Shown here: one piece after another, positions 52,213 through 52,250 of the stretch
Layout: each line of letters begins with the position of its first letter
Numbering within the stretch: position 1 is the first letter of the stretch
Assembly: GCA_945834405.1 (NCBI GenBank)
Contig: CAMAHD010000003.1
Coordinates: forward strand, 1-52,250
Direction of reading: 5' to 3'
From: an uncultured Prevotella sp.
GTDB lineage: Bacteria > Bacteroidota > Bacteroidia > Bacteroidales > Bacteroidaceae
DNA: 52,250 nucleotides
Notes under the pieces: model-generated
Database searches by the model: none
What the model was told of the DNA's origin: nothing
Seen by the model: the letters and a program-made list of their open reading frames with translations, nothing else
Position numbers and translations under genes: made by a program

Positions 52213-52250
52213 TGCCAAAAACGCAGTTTGACGAAAAATGTTAGAAGTAT

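Larger units (their letters stand above)
51897..52250. other. Upstream region of the secreted-protein gene, no other gene seen
   Basis: AT-rich. It contains an imperfect hairpin at 51961-52004, the -7 element at 52032 and nested inverted repeats at 52151-52212. The transcript leader would be about 130 bases, longer than others in this window. Confidence 0.6.

Overview
The window looks like chromosomal DNA from a Bacteroidales bacterium, most likely in the Prevotella/Segatella neighbourhood. Reasons: SusC/SusD pairs, outer-membrane lipoproteins with acidic residues after the lipobox cysteine, many promoter elements of the Bacteroidota TTTG / TAnnTTTG type, almost no Shine-Dalgarno sequences, and a Bacteroidota-style dcw cluster (FtsL-like protein, PASTA-tailed PBP, long MraY, no murF or ddl). 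The genus is inferred, not proven.

Layout. (1) About 1-23.4 kb, minus strand: a polysaccharide utilisation locus. A promoter at ~23.43 kb precedes a tightly packed operon: a 927-aa lipoprotein with several fasciclin (FAS1) modules, SusC-1, SusD-1, two further FAS1-type lipoproteins, SusC-2 and SusD-2, closed by a strong terminator at ~6.2 kb. Downstream are a 1493-aa rhamnogalacturonan lyase (PL11) with a very long repeat-rich C-terminal extension and a secreted CBM-like protein that runs off the left edge. The likely substrate is pectic rhamnogalacturonan I: the lyase cuts the backbone, the surface lipoproteins bind glycan (or matrix), and the SusCD pairs import oligosaccharides. No regulator lies in the window. 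(2) 23.4-24.3 kb: a gene-free region with an 18-bp perfect hairpin and two inverted arrays of an 8-bp repeat flanking ~330 bp. (3) 24.3-31.5 kb: an M20 deacylase/peptidase (plus); a dut - TPR protein - DUF4292-like lipoprotein - EnvC-like operon (minus); and dgt (plus), divergent from dut, so two nucleotide-pool enzymes share one promoter region. (4) 31.6-33.5 kb, minus: an acyltransferase pair resembling the GlsA/GlsB glycine-lipid enzymes. (5) 33.8-50.3 kb, plus: the division and cell wall (dcw) cluster mraZ-rsmH-ftsL-ftsI-murE-mraY-murD-ftsW-murG-murC-ftsQ-ftsA-ftsZ, then a YqeY-like gene and a terminator. Three 10-bp-phased TGGGG/TGGAG repeats just upstream of the mraZ -7 element look like the MraZ operator. 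(6) 50.3-52.25 kb: a minus-strand secreted protein of unknown function with PDZ-like segments, with its own terminator and promoter.

The most unusual content is the FAS1-rich SusCD operon, the PL11 fusion protein and the repeat-flanked segment at 23.7-24.1 kb. All reading was by eye; no database search or folding calculation was run.
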